A DNA stretch of 64,000 nt, from positions 1-64,000 of the forward strand of contig JADJTK010000012.1 in NCBI GenBank assembly GCA_016711225.1, given 5' to 3'. Below the pieces are notes generated by a model. The model had not been told where the DNA came from. It saw only the letters and a list, made by a program, of their open reading frames with translations, and ran no database searches. This stretch comes from Opitutaceae bacterium. GTDB lineage: Bacteria > Verrucomicrobiota > Verrucomicrobiia > Opitutales > Opitutaceae. Position 1 is the first letter of the stretch. Every line of letters starts with the position of its first letter. The position numbers were made by a program, and so were the translations under genes. Of this stretch, positions 27,241-36,628 are shown one piece after another.

Positions 27241-28404
27241 ATGCCTGCCCCATTCCGCTCCGTGATCGAGCGCCTCGCCTCGCTGCGCCTCACCGTCGTC
27301 CTGCTCGTGCTGAGCCTGGTTCTCGTCGTGGTCGCGACGCTCGACCAGGTCAACCTCGGCATCTGGGCCGTACAGGAGAAGTACTTCCGCTCGTTCTTCG
27401 TCTTCCAGCAGCTCTCCGGCTCCGGCATCGCCTTTCCGTTCTTTCCCGGTGGCTACCTCATCGGAGGAGGACTGCTCCTCAACCTCCTCTGCGCGCAGTT
27501 TCTCCGCTTCACGCTCAACTGGCGCAACGTCGGCCTCCACCTCACCCATTTCGGCATCATCCTGCTGCTGATCGGTGAGCTGCTCACCGGCCTGCTCTCG
27601 GTCGAGAGCCATCTAACGCTGGATACCGGGGCCACCCGCAACTACGCTGAGGCCTCCTCCTCGCGTGAACTGGCCGTCGCCGACATCACCGACCCCGACT
27701 CCGACCGCGTCTGGACCGTGCCCCTCACGCGTCTCGCCAAGTCCGAGCCGATCGAGCTGCCCGGCTGCCCGTTCAAGCTCGTGCCGCTGCAGTTCCACCA
27801 GAACGCCCACCTCGCCTCCCGCGCCGAGGCGCCCAACGCCCCCGCCTCGCCCGCCACCCTCGGCCTCGCCGGCCAGGTCGTCTTCCAGCCCGCCGCGCCC
27901 ACCTATCGTCCCAACGAAGACAACACACCAACCACCCTGATCGAGTTGCGCGCCCCCGAGGGCCCGCTGGGCACCCTGCTGGCCAGCCTCGCCATCGCGC
28001 AGCCCCAGACGCTCGACTACGCTGGCCGCACCTACGCGATCTCCCTGCGCCGCGCCCGCATCTACTTCGACTTCGCGCTCACCTTGGTCGAGTTCCGCCA
28101 CGACAAGTACCCCGGCACCGAGATTCCCCGCAATTTCTCCAGCCAGGTGCGGCTGCGCTCCGCCGATGGCAAGGAGGACCGCGAGGTACGCATCTTCATG
28201 AACAATCCGCTGCGCCACGGCGGCTACACCTTCTACCAGTCCGGTTTCCAGAACAACGACCGCACCTCCATCCTGCAGGTCATGCGCAACCCCGGCTGGC
28301 TCATCCCCTACATCGCCTGCGTGATGTCGGGCCTCGGACTGCTCCTCCATTTTGGCATCACTCTGGTCGGCTTCCTCGCCCGCCGCCGCGCCGCCACCAC
28401 CTGA
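27241..28404 (+). CDS. resB: ResB-like cytochrome c biogenesis protein (System II)
   Basis: ResB/Ccs1 and CcsA together form the System II synthase that carries heme across the membrane and joins it to apocytochrome c. The 387-residue protein has the ResB layout: two helices near the start (SLRLTVVLLVLSLVLVVVAT and the GGYLIGGGLLLNLLCAQF region), a third at about 98-118, a large periplasmic domain (about 120-345, with MNNPLRHGGYTFYQSGF near its end) and a last helix. It is shorter than the usual 450-600 residues. It lies between the lipoprotein and ccsA with gaps of under ten bases. Confidence 0.88.
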   Translation: MPAPFRSVIERLASLRLTVVLLVLSLVLVVVATLDQVNLGIWAVQEKYFRSFFVFQQLSGSGIAFPFFPGGYLIGGGLLLNLLCAQFLRFTLNWRNVGLHLTHFGIILLLIGELLTGLLSVESHLTLDTGATRNYAEASSSRELAVADITDPDSDRVWTVPLTRLAKSEPIELPGCPFKLVPLQFHQNAHLASRAEAPNAPASPATLGLAGQVVFQPAAPTYRPNEDNTPTTLIELRAPEGPLGTLLASLAIAQPQTLDYAGRTYAISLRRARIYFDFALTLVEFRHDKYPGTEIPRNFSSQVRLRSADGKEDREVRIFMNNPLRHGGYTFYQSGFQNNDRTSILQVMRNPGWLIPYIACVMSGLGLLLHFGITLVGFLARRRAATT

Positions 28405-28413
28405 ACCGCCCCG

Positions 28414-30279
28414 ATGAAACGCTACCTCCCCTTTCTCGCCGGCCTGCTGGTGCTGCTCTACGTCGCCTCCACCCTGCGCGCACCGGCCAACCGCACCGAG
28501 TTCGATACCGAGAGCTTCGGCCGCCTGCCCGTGCTGCTCAGCGGCCGGTTGAAACCGCTGGATACCGTGGCACGCACCTCGCTGCTGCTGCTCCAGAACA
28601 GGCAGCGGGTGAAAAACCCCGCCGGCGACCCGCTTACACCGCACCAATGGCTGCTCGATGTCGTCTTCAAGCCGGAGCTTGCCGACACCTACCGGCACTT
28701 CCGTATCGACAACAATGAGGTGCTCGCGCTCTTCCACCTCACCACCGAGGACGGCGACGGGGGCGTCCGTTTCGCCTTCGACCAGCTCAAGGCTCACCTC
28801 GAGCAATTCGAACTACAGATCGATCGCGCCGCGCAGATCGAGAGTCAGCAACGCACGCCCTACGAGCGCGAGGTGATGAAACTGCGCGAACGCCTCACCA
28901 CCTACCTCGACCTGCGCTTCAGTCTGCAGCTGCCGCAAAGCGAGGACTTCGCCGCCGAGGTCTCCCGCTTCGGCTCGATTCTCCCCTCCGCCCTCGCCGC
29001 CACCCAGGACAAGCGCGACGGCAAACCTGCCGACGACCCCCTCGTCCACGAACTGGCTGAGTTTCTCCGGAAATTCCAGTTCCTCAGCTCCCGCTCGCGG
29101 CTGCTCGCCATCCCGCCGCCCAGCAAGGACACCGACCCCAACGCTTGGTCCACCCTCGGCGATGCGCTCTTGGGGTCCTTCGGCACCGGCGCCGTCTCCC
29201 CGCCGGTGCGCGACTACGCCGCGCTCGGGCACGCTTGGCGCGCCGGCGATCCCGCCGCCTTCAACCGCAGCGTCGCCGATCTGCACCGCGACCTCACCAA
29301 CCGCGATGACCCACGGCTGCAACGCACCTCGCTGGAGTTCCTCTTCAACCACGCCCAACCGTTCTACGCTGCCGCCAACCTTTACGTACTCGCCGCACTC
29401 GTGGCCTTCATCTCCTGGCTAGCTTGGCCCGCCGTGCTCTCGCGCTGCGCGCTCTCGGTGGGCTTCGTGGCCTGGCTGTTGTCCACCGCCGGCATCGCCG
29501 CGCGCATGTACATCGAGAGCCGCCCGCCCGTCACCAACCTCTACTCCTCAGCCCTCTTTGTGGGCTGGGTGGGTGCCGGCCTGGCGCTGGTGCTGGAACG
29601 GCTCTACCGCAACTCCGTCGGCAATGTCGTCGCCGGGCTGCTCGGCTTCGTCACCCTCATCGTCGCCCACCACCTCTCCTTCTCCGGCGACACCATGGAG
29701 ATGATGCGGGCCGTGCTCGACTCCAACTTCTGGCTCACCATCCACGTCGTGACGATCACGATGGGCTACGGGGCCTGCTTCCTGGCCGGCGCTCTGGCAC
29801 TCGTCTACATCGTTCGTGGTACGCTGACGCGTTCACTTGACCAAGCGACGGCCGAATCACTGGTACGCATGGTCTACGGCGCGGTCTGTTTCGCCACCCT
29901 CTTTAGTCTCATCGGCACGGTGACCGGTGGCATCTGGGCCGACCAGTCGTGGGGGCGTTTCTGGGGCTGGGACCCGAAGGAGAACGGGGCGCTGATCATC
30001 GTGATCTGGAATGCACTCATCCTGCACGCCCGCTGGGGCAAGCTGGTCGGCGCGCGCGGCCTCATGAACCTCGCCGTCTTCGGCAACTGCATCACCGCCG
30101 CCAGCTGGTTCGGGGTGAATATGCTCGGCGTCGGCCTGCACAGCTACGGCTTCATGGACTCGGCCTTCTTCTGGCTGTGCCTGTTCTGGGGTACCCAAGC
30201 CCTGGTGATCGGGCTGGGCCTGCTTCCGCCCTCGCTCTGGCGCAGCCGGGAGGCGCTGGAGCGCCGAGCGACTTTCTGA
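28414..30279 (+). CDS. ccsA: CcsA-type cytochrome c biogenesis protein with long N-terminal domain
   Basis: The heme-handling partner of ResB. The C-terminal half is a polytopic domain with the WWD heme-binding motif at about residues 506-525 (WADQSWGRFWGWDPKEN), preceded by the conserved TNLYSSALFVGW and flanked by histidines in HVVTITMGYG and HSYGF. The N-terminal 310 residues after one signal/anchor helix are soluble and hydrophilic (SFGRLPVLLSGRLKPLDTVARTSLLLLQ), a combination also found in Bacteroidetes-type CcsA fusions. Total length is 621. It is the last gene of its operon, convergent with recN. Confidence 0.92.
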   Translation: MKRYLPFLAGLLVLLYVASTLRAPANRTEFDTESFGRLPVLLSGRLKPLDTVARTSLLLLQNRQRVKNPAGDPLTPHQWLLDVVFKPELADTYRHFRIDNNEVLALFHLTTEDGDGGVRFAFDQLKAHLEQFELQIDRAAQIESQQRTPYEREVMKLRERLTTYLDLRFSLQLPQSEDFAAEVSRFGSILPSALAATQDKRDGKPADDPLVHELAEFLRKFQFLSSRSRLLAIPPPSKDTDPNAWSTLGDALLGSFGTGAVSPPVRDYAALGHAWRAGDPAAFNRSVADLHRDLTNRDDPRLQRTSLEFLFNHAQPFYAAANLYVLAALVAFISWLAWPAVLSRCALSVGFVAWLLSTAGIAARMYIESRPPVTNLYSSALFVGWVGAGLALVLERLYRNSVGNVVAGLLGFVTLIVAHHLSFSGDTMEMMRAVLDSNFWLTIHVVTITMGYGACFLAGALALVYIVRGTLTRSLDQATAESLVRMVYGAVCFATLFSLIGTVTGGIWADQSWGRFWGWDPKENGALIIVIWNALILHARWGKLVGARGLMNLAVFGNCITAASWFGVNMLGVGLHSYGFMDSAFFWLCLFWGTQALVIGLGLLPPSLWRSREALERRATF

Positions 30280-30288
30280 ATGGCTCGG

Positions 30289-30335
30289 ATAGGTCCGATA
30301 GGTCGTATAGGACCTATCCGACCCATCGGACCTAT
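30289..30335. terminator. Inverted repeat between convergent ccsA and recN
   Basis: Arms ataggtccgat (30289-30299) and atcggacctat (30325-30335) enclose a smaller ggtc/gacc stem. They fill most of the 72 bases between the two stops. There is no T tract on either strand, so a bidirectional terminator is only probable. Confidence 0.5.
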
Positions 30336-30351
30336 TCAGTAATCGCCCCCT

Positions 30352-32013
30352 TCACCCCTTCAACAGCTCGGCGGCGTGCTGCAGGGCGGCCTTCGCGGTG
30401 CGATCGCCCAGCATGCGCGCCAGCTCCTCGATACGAGCTTTCTTCTCCTCGTGAATCGCGCGAATCGTCACCTCGGCGCGCTCGCCGCTCTGGTCCTTCT
30501 CGACCACCAGATGGTTCGCCGCCTGGGCCGCTACCTGGGGCAGGTGGGTCACGCACAGCACCTGGTGCTTCTTGGCGATACCGGCCATCTGCTCGCCCAC
30601 AATACGCCCGATTTCACCGCCCACATTGGCGTCGACCTCGTCGAACACCAGCAGCGGCACCTGGTCGAGATCGGCAAGAATGGTCTTCAGCGCCAGCATC
30701 ACGCGGGCGAGCTCGCCGCTGGACGCGATCTTGTGCAGCGGTAACGGCGCTTCGCCGACATTGGGCGAAAAGAGAAACTCGCAGGTGCAGTCGCCCGCCG
30801 GCCCGAGGTCCGGCTCGGTGGTGAGGCGCACGGAAAACTCCGCCTTCTTGAACCCGAGTTCGACGATCCGCTTGCCGGCGGCCTTCGCCAGCTCGCGTGC
30901 CGCCTTCTCGCGCACGGTGCGCAGCTCGCGCGCCGCCGCCAGCGCCAGGGCTTTCGCCGTGGCGATCTCCTTCTCCAGCCGCGCCATCGCGCCGGCCAGA
31001 TCACCCTGAATCGCGAGCCGACCGCGCATCTCCTCGGCCGCCTCGAGCACCGCGGAAACGGAGCCTCCGTATTTCCGCTTTGCGTCTAGCCAGGCCTCCA
31101 TGCGCGTTGTCAACGTCTCCACCTGTTCCGGTTCGAAGGAAAAATCACCGCCCAGCGTCTCGAACTCGCGGCCGATGTCCTCGGCCTCCACCGCCAGGGC
31201 GGCGAGCCGGTCCACCAGCGGTTTGCTCGCCGGATCCAATTGTTCAAGACCACGCCCCTCGCGCACCAACGGCGCCAGACGGCCTAGCAACCCTTCGTCG
31301 CCGCTCAGCCCTTCGGCCACAGCGCGCGCGGCGTTGAGCAGCTCCTGCGCGCGGTTCATGCGCTGAAAATCCCGCTCGAGCGCCTCGACATTCTCATCAC
31401 TGAGCTCGAGCCCATCGATCGATTCGACCTCGCCGCGCAAATACTCGATCTGGTCAGGCGAAAGCTGCTTTTCCGCCGCGAGCTTGGCTACTTTCGCCAG
31501 CAACTCGCGCCACGCTTGGTAGAGCCCGGCATAGCGCGCGAGCGCCTCGCGGTTGCCGGCGAAGAGGTCGAGCAGCTCCAGCTGGCAGCCGGCCTTGAGC
31601 AACCGGCGCGGCTCGCCCGGCCCATGGAAATCGATCCAGCGCTCCCCCAACTCCTGCAGCGCCGCCAAGGTAGCCAACCCGCCGTTCACGCTGATCCGCG
31701 GCGCCTTTTCGCGCGCCACCGAACGCTTGAGCAGCAACACGCCCTCCTCGCAACGCGGCAGTTCGAGCCGATCCAATACGTCGTCGAGTACCGCGCTCTT
31801 GGGGAAATGCAGCGCCGCCTCCACCTCGCACACCGCCGCCCCTTGGCGGATCACGGTCTTGTCGGCGCGCGCGCCGGCCAGCAGTTGCAGCGCGCCGAGC
31901 AGGATGCTTTTGCCCGCCCCGGTCTCGCCGGTCACAGCGGTGAAGCCAGGCCCGAATTCAAGTTCGACAGCCTCAAGAAGCGCGAGATTGCGGATGCGGA
32001 GGTACTGGAGCAC
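30352..32013 (-). CDS. recN: DNA repair protein RecN
   Basis: SMC-like ATPase of double-strand break repair. It has Walker A GETGAGKS at residues 29-36, a long central coiled coil (about 150-360), and a C-terminal half with the signature SSGELARVMLALK, Walker B PLLVFDEVDANVGGEIG and CVTHLPQVAAQA. The length of 553 is normal. The start is uncertain: GTG 32013 gives MLQYLRIRNLALL, which matches the family, while a TTG four codons earlier (32025) is also open; neither has a well-spaced ribosome site. Confidence 0.95.
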   Translation of the reverse strand: MLQYLRIRNLALLEAVELEFGPGFTAVTGETGAGKSILLGALQLLAGARADKTVIRQGAAVCEVEAALHFPKSAVLDDVLDRLELPRCEEGVLLLKRSVAREKAPRISVNGGLATLAALQELGERWIDFHGPGEPRRLLKAGCQLELLDLFAGNREALARYAGLYQAWRELLAKVAKLAAEKQLSPDQIEYLRGEVESIDGLELSDENVEALERDFQRMNRAQELLNAARAVAEGLSGDEGLLGRLAPLVREGRGLEQLDPASKPLVDRLAALAVEAEDIGREFETLGGDFSFEPEQVETLTTRMEAWLDAKRKYGGSVSAVLEAAEEMRGRLAIQGDLAGAMARLEKEIATAKALALAAARELRTVREKAARELAKAAGKRIVELGFKKAEFSVRLTTEPDLGPAGDCTCEFLFSPNVGEAPLPLHKIASSGELARVMLALKTILADLDQVPLLVFDEVDANVGGEIGRIVGEQMAGIAKKHQVLCVTHLPQVAAQAANHLVVEKDQSGERAEVTIRAIHEEKKARIEELARMLGDRTAKAALQHAAELLKG

Positions 32014-32217
32014 TCCGCCACGCAAAACACCCGCGCCCCCGGGGTCAAAGCCGGTTGTGAGGAATCGAGCTCAGGCAGGCGGCAAAGCTCCGCACCTAAG
32101 GGCCAGGGCGACGGCTTGGCGCCCGCGGCCTTCACGGCCCGAGCACCCCACGTCGGTGGGTGAGGACCCGCCACCTCAACGCGGTGGCCTACAGCGCCAG
32201 CGCGGTGGCCGCCCGGT

Positions 32218-33300
32218 CTACGGCGTGACCACCGGATAACTCCCCAGCCACTTCACCAACGGGCAGAACTTCTTGAGCTCGAGCACCGCCTCGCGCATCC
32301 GCGGATCGTCGTAGTGCCCGGCCACATCGATGAAGAAGTAGTAGTCCCAGGCGCGCTTCTTGGTCGGGCGCGACTCGATCTTGGTGAGGCTCAGGCCACG
32401 TTCGGAGAACGGCATGAGCATGCGCAGCAGCGAGCCGGAGTGCGTGGCCTCGTCGCCCAGCGAAATGAGGAAAGTGCTTACGTCCTGCCCGCCGGGGCCC
32501 GAGCAACCGGAGGGTTGCTTGCCGATGACGAAGAAGCGCGTCGTATTGCCGCGCACATCCTCGATGTCGCGCGCAAGGATCGGTACCTGATGAAAGGTGG
32601 CCGCAAGCTCATTGGCCACCGCGGCGGCACCCACCTCGCCCTTGGCGATCTGCACCGCGCGGGCGGTGCTGGGCGCATCGAGCAACTGGGCATGCGGCAG
32701 GTGCCGCTGCAGCCAGAGGCGGCACTGCCCCAAGGCCTGATCCTTCGAATACACCTTGGTGATCCGCTCCATCGGCTCGGCCGAAATCAGGCAGTAGGCG
32801 ATTTCCAGATAGCTCTGCGCCACGATCTTGAGCTCGGTCTCCACGAAGAGATCGAGCGCATCGCGCACGGAGCCCTCGGTGGAGTTCTCCACCGGAATCA
32901 CCCCGTAGTCGGCCTCGCCCTTGTTCACTGCGGCAAAGATGTCGGCAAAGGTCGGCAAGCCGAGGTAGTCCACGCTGGCGCCGAACTGCCGCATCGAGGC
33001 CTGGTGGCTGTTGGTCGCATCGGGCCCGAGGTAGGCAATCTTCAGCGGCTGCTCCAGGGCGATGGCCGCCGACATGATCTCGCGATAGATCGCGCGCAGC
33101 GCCGGCTCGTTGAGCGGGCCACGGTTCTGCTCGCACACCTTGCGAAAGACCTGCTCCTGGCGCTCCGCCACATAGATCGGCCCGCCCTGCTGACGCTTCA
33201 ACTTGCCGATCTCGGCGGCGAGGGAAAGGCGCCGGTTGAGCGCCTCGACGATCTGGCGATCGAGTCCGTCGATCTGCTGGCGGCAAAGGTCGATGTCCAT
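32218..33300 (-). CDS. pheA: Bifunctional chorismate mutase / prephenate dehydratase
   Basis: Converts chorismate to prephenate and then to phenylpyruvate for phenylalanine synthesis. The N-terminal AroQ chorismate mutase (1-85, QQIDGLDRQIVEALNRRLSLAAEIG) is followed by prephenate dehydratase (about 87-265, with IPVENSTEGSV and GNTTRFFVIG) and a C-terminal ACT regulatory domain (about 278-350, with LTKIESRPTKKRAWDYYFFID), the site of phenylalanine feedback inhibition. Length 360. scpB ends 12 bases upstream on the same strand, so the two may be co-transcribed. The 204 bases between this gene and recN hold no gene. Confidence 0.96.
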   Translation of the reverse strand: MDIDLCRQQIDGLDRQIVEALNRRLSLAAEIGKLKRQQGGPIYVAERQEQVFRKVCEQNRGPLNEPALRAIYREIMSAAIALEQPLKIAYLGPDATNSHQASMRQFGASVDYLGLPTFADIFAAVNKGEADYGVIPVENSTEGSVRDALDLFVETELKIVAQSYLEIAYCLISAEPMERITKVYSKDQALGQCRLWLQRHLPHAQLLDAPSTARAVQIAKGEVGAAAVANELAATFHQVPILARDIEDVRGNTTRFFVIGKQPSGCSGPGGQDVSTFLISLGDEATHSGSLLRMLMPFSERGLSLTKIESRPTKKRAWDYYFFIDVAGHYDDPRMREAVLELKKFCPLVKWLGSYPVVTP

Positions 33301-33312
33301 GTCTGGGGAAAA

Positions 33313-34362
33313 TCAGTTCGCGGCAGGAGTGGCGCCAGGGGTCGGATCCACAGGCTCGGACTCGACGGAGATTTCGTCCGCCGCCGCGTCGGCCGCAGCG
33401 TCCTCGGGGGCCTCGTCCGCGAGCTCCACCGGGGCGGTGGCGCGGACCGCCTTCGTGGGCGGCTCGTCCTCCACGGGCTCCTCGGGCGGGTCAAGCGGCA
33501 GCTCGCCGGTCTCCAGCCCCACGTCCTTGTCTTCAACGTGTGCCGGGTTCTCGGCCTGCTTGAGCCAGTCGTCGATCTGGCGGTTCGACAGCACATCGGA
33601 GGCGGGCATCTCGGCCAGCGACTTGATGCCGACAAATTCCAGAAACTCGTCGGTGGTACCAAACTGGATCGGCCGGCCCGGCAGTTCCGCCCGCCCGGCC
33701 ACGTAGATGAGCCCGCGCTCGAGCAGTTTGTTCACGCCGGCCTCGGCCGACACGCCGCGGATCGACTCAATCTCGCCGCGCGTCACGGGCTGACGATACG
33801 CGATCACCGCGAGCGTCTCCAACGCCGCCTGGCTCAGGCGTACCGGAGGCGGTTCGTCGCGCAGCAACCGCACCCAACGCGCCGCCTTCGGATTGGTGAC
33901 CAGACGGTAGCCATTGCTGCCGTCGATCAGGAAAAACACCTCGTCGCGCGCGCGCAGGTCAGCGGCAATGCCGTCCATCGCCTCGCGAATCTGCGTGGCG
34001 GTGATCAGCGAGGGCACCTCATGGTAGAACTCCTCGGCGGTCTCCGCCGCCGACAGCCCCACCATCACCTCGGCTGCCGGGTCGGCCGGCACGGAGGAAT
34101 CGGCCACGCCACCACCCGACTCCACAAAACTCTCGCCTTCCACGACCGCCATGGGCTCGACCACCGGTTCTTCAGCGGGAGGCTCAGCGGAGACCTCCGC
34201 CGCGGGTTCGCCGCCCGGGGTCGCCGCCGCCTTGGCCTTCGCCAGCAACTCTGCCTCCTGGGCATGGAAACGCGTCAGGGTATCCTGTATTTCCTTGATC
34301 GTGAGAGGGCCGCTCGAGGCAAACAGCAGCGCGCGGAGGACTTTCTGGAGGTTGAACGCCAT
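33313..34362 (-). CDS. scpB: Segregation and condensation protein ScpB with acidic insertion
   Basis: Kite subunit of the Smc-ScpAB complex. Residues 1-30 (LQKVLRALLFASSGPLTIKEIQ) begin winged-helix 1. After it comes a Pro/Glu/Ala-rich acidic stretch of about 75 residues, then winged-helix 1 resumes (ITATQIREAMDGIA...NGYRLVTNPKAARWVRLL). Winged-helix 2 is clear (RLSQAALETLAVIAYRQPVTRGEIESIRGVSAEAGV, then LLERGLIYVAGRAELPGRP). The C-terminal 75 residues are again acidic and disordered. The total of 349 residues is well above the usual 190-250. The start is ATG 34362; the frame is open for 25 more codons upstream, outside the family. scpA is not in the window. Confidence 0.9.
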   Translation of the reverse strand: MAFNLQKVLRALLFASSGPLTIKEIQDTLTRFHAQEAELLAKAKAAATPGGEPAAEVSAEPPAEEPVVEPMAVVEGESFVESGGGVADSSVPADPAAEVMVGLSAAETAEEFYHEVPSLITATQIREAMDGIAADLRARDEVFFLIDGSNGYRLVTNPKAARWVRLLRDEPPPVRLSQAALETLAVIAYRQPVTRGEIESIRGVSAEAGVNKLLERGLIYVAGRAELPGRPIQFGTTDEFLEFVGIKSLAEMPASDVLSNRQIDDWLKQAENPAHVEDKDVGLETGELPLDPPEEPVEDEPPTKAVRATAPVELADEAPEDAAADAAADEISVESEPVDPTPGATPAAN

Positions 34363-34514
34363 GCAGGTGTGCGAAGGGTCGAGCGGAGGTGTTTGGGTCA
34401 TGCCGGCCCATCGGGCAACGCATTTGTTTGGGGACATTTGGGGCCCCTGCGCCCCACCGTCCGGCAGCGGCCCGCAGACTCAATGTCCTTCCTCCGCTAG
34501 ACACCACTGCACCA

Positions 34515-34530
34515 TTGCACCACGGTGCAA
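34515..34530. promoter_or_regulatory. 16-bp perfect palindrome ahead of the RHH gene
   Basis: ttgcacc-ac-ggtgcaa ends two bases before the ATG at 34533, and a further half site tgcacc lies at 34508-34513. The position suits autorepression by the ribbon-helix-helix protein encoded next. Confidence 0.55.
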
Positions 34531-34532
34531 AC

Positions 34533-34796
34533 ATGAGGCTCTCCATCACCCTCGATCCCCAGCTCCACCAGATCACTGCGACGCGGGCCCGGGCGCGGCG
34601 AACATCCATCAGCCAAGAGATCAACGAGTTGCTCCGCCAGGCCATCGCCGCGCCCCAACCCGATTGCCCGCCCCTCCGTCTCATCCGCCCCGAAGGCCGC
34701 CGCGGCTTCCCCGTCTCCCAAGGTCTGCGCCCGTTCACTTCCGAAGATGTAGCCCGACTCGAAGACGAGGACGATCTCCGTCATCTCCATGGCTGA
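34533..34796 (+). CDS. Ribbon-helix-helix protein, orphan antitoxin-like
   Basis: An 87-residue protein. The N-terminus (RLSITLDPQLHQITATRARARRTSISQEINELLRQA, given here only as landmarks RLSITLD and SISQEINELLRQA) is an RHH DNA-binding fold. The C-terminal tail, FPVSQGLRPFTSEDVARLEDEDD, is the toxin-wrapping kind seen in VapB antitoxins. No VapC or other toxin follows: ilvD begins 36 bases downstream. It may be an orphan antitoxin kept as a repressor, with the palindrome just upstream as its operator. The stop is TGA at 34794-34796. Confidence is good for the fold and low for the role. Confidence 0.72.
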   Translation: MRLSITLDPQLHQITATRARARRTSISQEINELLRQAIAAPQPDCPPLRLIRPEGRRGFPVSQGLRPFTSEDVARLEDEDDLRHLHG

Positions 34797-34832
34797 TTCC
34801 CTCCTCGGTCTGATTCCCGCCCCCCTCCTCCT

Positions 34833-36541
34833 ATGGCCAAAAAATCATCCGGTCCTTCGCCCCGCACCTTTTCGTCCCTTGTGCACGACGGCCCCGACCG
34901 CGCCCCCAACCGCTCGATGCTGCGCGCCGTCGGTTTCCAAGATGCCGACTTCCAGAAGCCCGTCGTCGGCATCGCCTCCACCTGGAGCATGCTCACGCCC
35001 TGCAACATGCACATCGACGAGCTCGCGCGTCACGCCGGCTCGGGCACCGACGCCGCCGGTGGCAAGTCGATCATCTTCGGCACCATCACCGTGGCCGACG
35101 GCATCAGCATGGGCACGCGCGGCATGCGCTACTCGCTGGTCTCGCGCGAGGTGATCGCCGACTCCATCGAGACCGTCTGCGGTGCCGAGGGCTTCGACGG
35201 GCTCGTGGCCATCGGCGGCTGCGACAAGAACATGCCGGGCTGCGTCATCGCCATGGCCCGACTCAACCGCCCCTCGGTTTTCGTCTACGGTGGCACGATT
35301 CTCCCCGGTATTCATCCCGGCACCCAGCAGGAGTGCGACATCGTCTCCGTCTTCGAGGCGGTCGGGAAACACGCCGCCGGTCAGCTCGACGCCGCCGGCC
35401 TCTCGGCGATCGAGAAATGCTCCATCCCCGGTCCCGGCTCCTGCGGCGGCATGTACACGGCCAACACCATGGCCTCCGCCATCGAGGCCCTCGGCATGAG
35501 CCTGCCCAACAGCTCCTCCCAAATCGCCATCTCCGAGGAGAAACGCGCCGACTGCCGGCGCGCCGGCCAGGCCGTACTCAACCTTCTCCGCCTCGGCCTG
35601 CGTCCTCGGGCGATCATGACACGCAAGGCCTTCGAGAACGCCATCACCGTGGTCATCGCTCTCGGTGGCTCGACCAACGCTGTGCTCCACCTGCTCGCCA
35701 TCGCGCACACTGCCGGCGTGAAGCTCTCCATCGACGATTTCACCCGGATCGGCAAGAAGGTGCCGGTGCTCGGCGATCTCAAACCTTCCGGCCGCTACAG
35801 CATGGCGCACCTCAGCCGTATCGGTGGTCTCCAGCCGCTGATGAAGATGCTCCTCAACGCCGGCCTGCTTCACGGCGACTGCCTCACCGTCACCGGTCGC
35901 ACTGTCGCGGAAAACCTCCAGGCTGTGGCCCCCTACCCGACCGATCAGGACGTCGTCCGCCCGCTGGCGAATCCGATCAAAGCGGACAGCCACCTGCGCA
36001 TCCTCTACGGCAACCTCGCGCCCGAAGGCGCCGTGGCGAAGATCTCCGGTAAGGAAGGCCTGCGCTTCTCCGGCCGCGCCATCGTGTTCGAATCCGAAGA
36101 GACCGCGCTCAAGGGCATCTTGGACGGCAAGGTGAAGGCCGGCCACGTCGTCGTCGTGCGCAACGAGGGCCCGCGCGGCGGCCCTGGGATGCGCGAGATG
36201 CTCTCGCCCACCGCCGCCATCATGGGCAAGGGCCTCGGCCCGGACGTCGCGCTCATCACCGACGGCCGTTTCTCCGGCGGCAGCCGCGGCTTTGTCGTCG
36301 GCCACATCACCCCCGAAGCCTACGACGGCGGCCCGATCGCGCTCGTGAAGAACGGCGACCCGATCACGATCGATGCCGTGAAGAACGCGATCACCTCGGT
36401 CTGCCCGTCAAGGAACTCGCCGCCCGGCGCAAGCTCTGGAAACGCCGCCCCGACCAAGTGACCCGCGGCGTGCTCGCCAAATACCGGGCCCTCGTCTCGA
36501 CCGCCTCCCGCGGCGCTGTTACCGACGCGCAATTCGGCTGA
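34833..36541 (+). CDS. ilvD: Dihydroxy-acid dehydratase (frame break near 3' end)
   Basis: Fe-S dehydratase of branched-chain amino acid synthesis. It has VGIASTWSMLTPCNMH, the cluster cysteines in GGCDKNMPGC and GPGSCGGMYTANTM, and a C-terminal ITDGRFSGGSRGFVVGHITPEA. The open frame ends early at 36461 after DAVKNAITSV with 23 unrelated residues. In the next frame the family C-terminus resumes at once (LPVKELAARRKLWKRRP, then TRGVLAKYRALV, ending DAQFG at TGA 36539-36541). One missing C in atcacctcgg, around 36390-36396, restores a protein of about 569 residues with ITLGLPVKEL across the joint. It was probably a sequence error, since the tail is perfectly kept. Confidence 0.92.
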
Positions 36542-36572
36542 CTTTTCGAGTGGCACGGCTGCAAAACAAGAC

Positions 36573-36599
36573 ACCCGCGATGCCAATGGCCTCGCGGGT
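36573..36599 (-). terminator. Hairpin between convergent ilvD and the thioredoxin-like gene
   Basis: Arms acccgcga (36573-36580) and tcgcgggt (36592-36599). On the minus strand it is followed by a partly T-rich tail (GTCTTGTTTT), so it most likely ends the thioredoxin-like gene. Confidence 0.55.
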
Positions 36600-36628
36600 G
36601 GAACACTCGATTGCGGACCGTATCCGTC

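Noticed and set aside
32314..34500. 728-codon plus-strand open frame across pheA and scpB
   Set aside because: Spans two well-identified minus-strand genes and has no family pattern.
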